This document shows positions 21,882 to 23,454 of a stretch of DNA of 23,454 nucleotides, one piece after another. Below the pieces are notes generated by a model. It did not search any database. It saw nothing but the letters and a program-made list of their open reading frames with translations, and had not been told where the DNA came from. Source of the DNA: a virus. How positions within the stretch are numbered: position 1 is the first letter of the stretch; every line of letters starts with the position of its first letter. The stretch is from positions 1 through 23,454 of the IMG/VR virus record IMGVR_UViG_3300017719_000210; one strand, 5' to 3'. A program made the translations under genes and the position numbers.

Positions 21882-22313
21882 ATGTATTATATAAAACTAA
21901 CTAACGGCGATGATATAGTTGCCACTATTGCGTCTAAATCAAAGGGAGATTTTACAACTCTTGTTAATCCTTTTAAAATGGATACTAGACCTATGGTTAC
22001 CGAAGAAGGTGTAATAGACACTTTGTCACTATCTTCTTGGTTACATCCATATTCAGAGGATACTAGCGTTAGAGTTGCGAAAGCAGCCATCGTTACAATT
22101 GCTCCAGCATCTATTGGATTAAAAACATTTTACAAAAAACAATTAGATAATTTTACAAAAAACAGAGACAAATTAGCAGAGAGAGAATGGAAAATTAAAC
22201 AAAGAGAAAAACCAAAACGAATCGAAACTAGACATGATGATTATGATTATGATGACTACGAAATGGAAGAGATTGAAGAACTAAAAAAAATTAAAAAAAG
22301 AATATACAATTAA
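21882..22313 (+). CDS. Sm/Hfq-like small beta-barrel protein with charged tail
   Basis: A 143-residue protein. The first about 85 residues look like an Sm-like barrel: YYIKLTNGDDIVATIASKS (strands 1-2, with the 'L.NG.e..g' type turn), VNPFKMDTRP, LSLSSWLHPYSED, and RVAKAAIVTIAPASIGL. Then a helix (FYKKQLDNFTKNRDKLAER) and a strongly charged tail with DDYDYDDYEMEEIEELKKIKKR. No catalytic motif. Related small proteins are common near uvsW and gp55 in marine T4-like phages as I recall them. An RNA-binding, Hfq-like role is an inference from the fold pattern only. The 55 bases before it hold no clear promoter. Confidence 0.75.
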   Translation: MYYIKLTNGDDIVATIASKSKGDFTTLVNPFKMDTRPMVTEEGVIDTLSLSSWLHPYSEDTSVRVAKAAIVTIAPASIGLKTFYKKQLDNFTKNRDKLAEREWKIKQREKPKRIETRHDDYDYDDYEMEEIEELKKIKKRIYN

Positions 22314-22316
22314 CCC

Positions 22317-22346
22317 TTGACAAATACATCATAAAGGTGATACAAA
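22317..22346 (+). promoter_or_regulatory. Host-type promoter for late sigma factor gp55
   Basis: TTGACA (22317-22322) within ACCCTTGACA, a spacer of 17-18 bases, then ATACAA or TACAAA (22340-22346). The -10 element is weak, but the -35 element is identical to that before uvsY. The start of transcription would be close to the gp55 ATG at 22352. Confidence 0.6.
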
Positions 22347-22351
22347 TAGAA

Positions 22352-22897
22352 ATGGCAAGAACGAAATCACGAAAAGAACACTATGTAGATAATAAAAAGT
22401 TGTTTGAAGAAATGAAAAAATTCAAAGAGCTTTGTAAAGAAGCTGAGGAAACAGGTGATGAAAGACCACCCGTTTCACATTATATCGGTGAGTGTTTTTT
22501 AAAGATAGCAAATGGATTATCGTATAAACCAAACTTTGTAAATTATACTTACAAAGATGAAATGGTATCAGATGGTATTGAAAACTGTTTACAATATTTG
22601 TATAACTTTAACCCAGAGAAATCAAATAATCCTTTTGCATATTTCACACAAATAATTTATTATGCATTTATTAGACGAATACAAAAAGAAAAAAAACAAA
22701 CTCATATCAAACATAGAATAATTGAAAAGGAAGAATATAGAACGTATGAAACACTTCCTGGTGATACAAACTCTTACAACATACAAGGATTTGACCCTAT
22801 GGTAATGTTACCAGATACACCTGTATATAAAACAAAAGAAAAACATAAAGAAGATTATCCTCAAGGTTTAGAAAATTTTATGAAAGATAAAGAATGA
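22352..22897 (+). CDS. 55: Late transcription sigma factor (gp55)
   Basis: A 181-residue sigma-like protein that directs host RNA polymerase to TATAAATA late promoters, working with the sliding clamp in T4. It aligns with T4 gp55 (185) along its length: YVDNKKLFEEMKKF, SHYIGECFLKIANGLSYKPNFVNYTYKDEM, SDGIENCLQYLYNFNPEK, and NPFAYFTQIIYYAFIRRIQKEKKQ, the sigma2-like core. I chose ATG 22352; a GTG at 22337 is in frame but lies inside the promoter. The 3' end overlaps gp47 as ATGA. Early promotion of this gene would time late transcription. Confidence 0.95.
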   Translation: MARTKSRKEHYVDNKKLFEEMKKFKELCKEAEETGDERPPVSHYIGECFLKIANGLSYKPNFVNYTYKDEMVSDGIENCLQYLYNFNPEKSNNPFAYFTQIIYYAFIRRIQKEKKQTHIKHRIIEKEEYRTYETLPGDTNSYNIQGFDPMVMLPDTPVYKTKEKHKEDYPQGLENFMKDKE

Positions 22898-23454
22898 AAG
22901 TAGCGATTATAACTGATACACACTTTGGCGCTAGAAATGATAATGAAAATTTTAATGATTATTTCTATCAGTTTTACGAAGGTGTATTTTTTCCTTATCT
23001 ACAACAGAATAATATTACAACGGTTTTACATTTGGGTGACCTTATGGATAGGCGTAAGTATGTTTCATTTAAAACTGCAAAAGATTTTAGAGAAAGATTT
23101 ATATTACCTTTAAAACATTTGAAAATTGATTTTCATTGTTTAGTTGGTAATCATGACATCTATTATAAAAATACAAATGATGTAAATTCATTACACGAAC
23201 TGATTGGACAAAACACTTCAAAATTTCATATGTACTCTGAACCTACCGATGTTAATATTGGTGGATTAGATATTTTATTTTTGCCATGGATTAATCCACA
23301 AAATTATATTTACTCTATGGGAATGATTGATGAAACAAAAGCAAGGATTGCTATGGGGCATTTAGAAATAAAAGGTTTTCAAATGCACAAAGGTCAAGTA
23401 AATGAAAATGGTTATGAAAAAGAAATATTTAGAAAGTTTGATACAGTATTCTCT
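22894..23454 (+). CDS. 47: Recombination endonuclease subunit gp47 (SbcD/Mre11-like), 5' part
   Basis: The reading frame runs from ATG 22894 off the end of the window, giving the first 187 residues of a protein that is about 340 in T4. It is a metal-dependent phosphoesterase: D8 and H10 (TDTHFG), D49 (HLGDLMDRRK), N86-H87-D88 (LVGNHDIYY), and the later MGHLEIKG histidine. With gp46 (an SbcC/Rad50-like ATPase, expected downstream but outside the window) it processes double-strand ends for recombination-dependent replication. It overlaps gp55 by four bases (ATGA). Confidence 0.95.
   Translation, partial: MKVAIITDTHFGARNDNENFNDYFYQFYEGVFFPYLQQNNITTVLHLGDLMDRRKYVSFKTAKDFRERFILPLKHLKIDFHCLVGNHDIYYKNTNDVNSLHELIGQNTSKFHMYSEPTDVNIGGLDILFLPWINPQNYIYSMGMIDETKARIAMGHLEIKGFQMHKGQVNENGYEKEIFRKFDTVFS

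Noticed and set aside
1-23454. CRISPR arrays, tRNA genes, insertion sequences and attachment sites
   Set aside because: No regular repeat-spacer pattern, no cloverleaf-like gap sequence, no transposase and no flanking direct repeats were seen by eye.

Overview
The window is part of the genome of a T4-like (Straboviridae/Kyanoviridae-type) marine myovirus. It is strongly AT-rich. The block gp17 - gp18 - gp19 - gp20 - gp67 - (gp68 position) - gp21 - gp22 - gp23 - gp3-like - uvsY - uvsW - gp55 - gp47 follows the order I know from marine T4-like phages such as cyanophages and pelagiphages. Nearly all genes are on the + strand, closely packed or overlapping. The host is not shown by the sequence. 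A low-GC marine bacterium such as SAR11 is an inference from composition and gene content.

Layout. (1) 1-632: the 3' end of a radical SAM/SPASM protein. (2) 634-2274: terminase large subunit. (3) 2258-8101: an accessory island of about 6 kb between terminase and tail sheath, which are neighbours in many relatives. It holds two tandem paralogous proteins of unknown function, a small methyltransferase-like protein, a TctA-family membrane protein with a TctC-family periplasmic binding protein, a P-loop/sulfotransferase-like protein, a 2OG-Fe(II) oxygenase-like protein and, on the - strand, a small HNH-like zinc-binding protein. (4) 8102-17355: the virion block of tail sheath, tail tube, portal, prohead core proteins, prohead protease, scaffold and major capsid protein. 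One accessory gene (13960-14580) sits between protease and scaffold. (5) 17379-17405: a strong intrinsic terminator. (6) 17421-18237: a small membrane protein and a tail-completion-like protein. (7) 18351-23454: the recombination/late-transcription block of uvsY, a radical SAM gene and a methyltransferase gene (inserted pair), uvsW, an Sm-like protein, late sigma factor gp55, and the start of gp47.

Regulation. T4-type late promoter boxes (TATAAATA or one-base variants) precede gp18, gp67, the gene at 13960, gp22 (two boxes), gp23, the gene at 17421 and a possible 15-codon gene at 18262. One box is a perfect palindrome and could fire on both strands. Several boxes have a palindrome or hairpin nearby. 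Host-type TTGACA promoters with a shared ACCCTTGACA core precede uvsY and gp55. gp55 is the late sigma factor that would read the TATAAATA boxes, so the early promoter in front of gp55 and the late boxes elsewhere form a readable early-to-late switch.

The most notable content is the phage-borne tripartite-tricarboxylate-transporter-like pair (TctA plus TctC without a visible TctB). Next come the radical SAM, methyltransferase, oxygenase and sulfotransferase-like genes spread through the structural and recombination modules, and the recurring promoter/palindrome and possible leaderless-start architecture.
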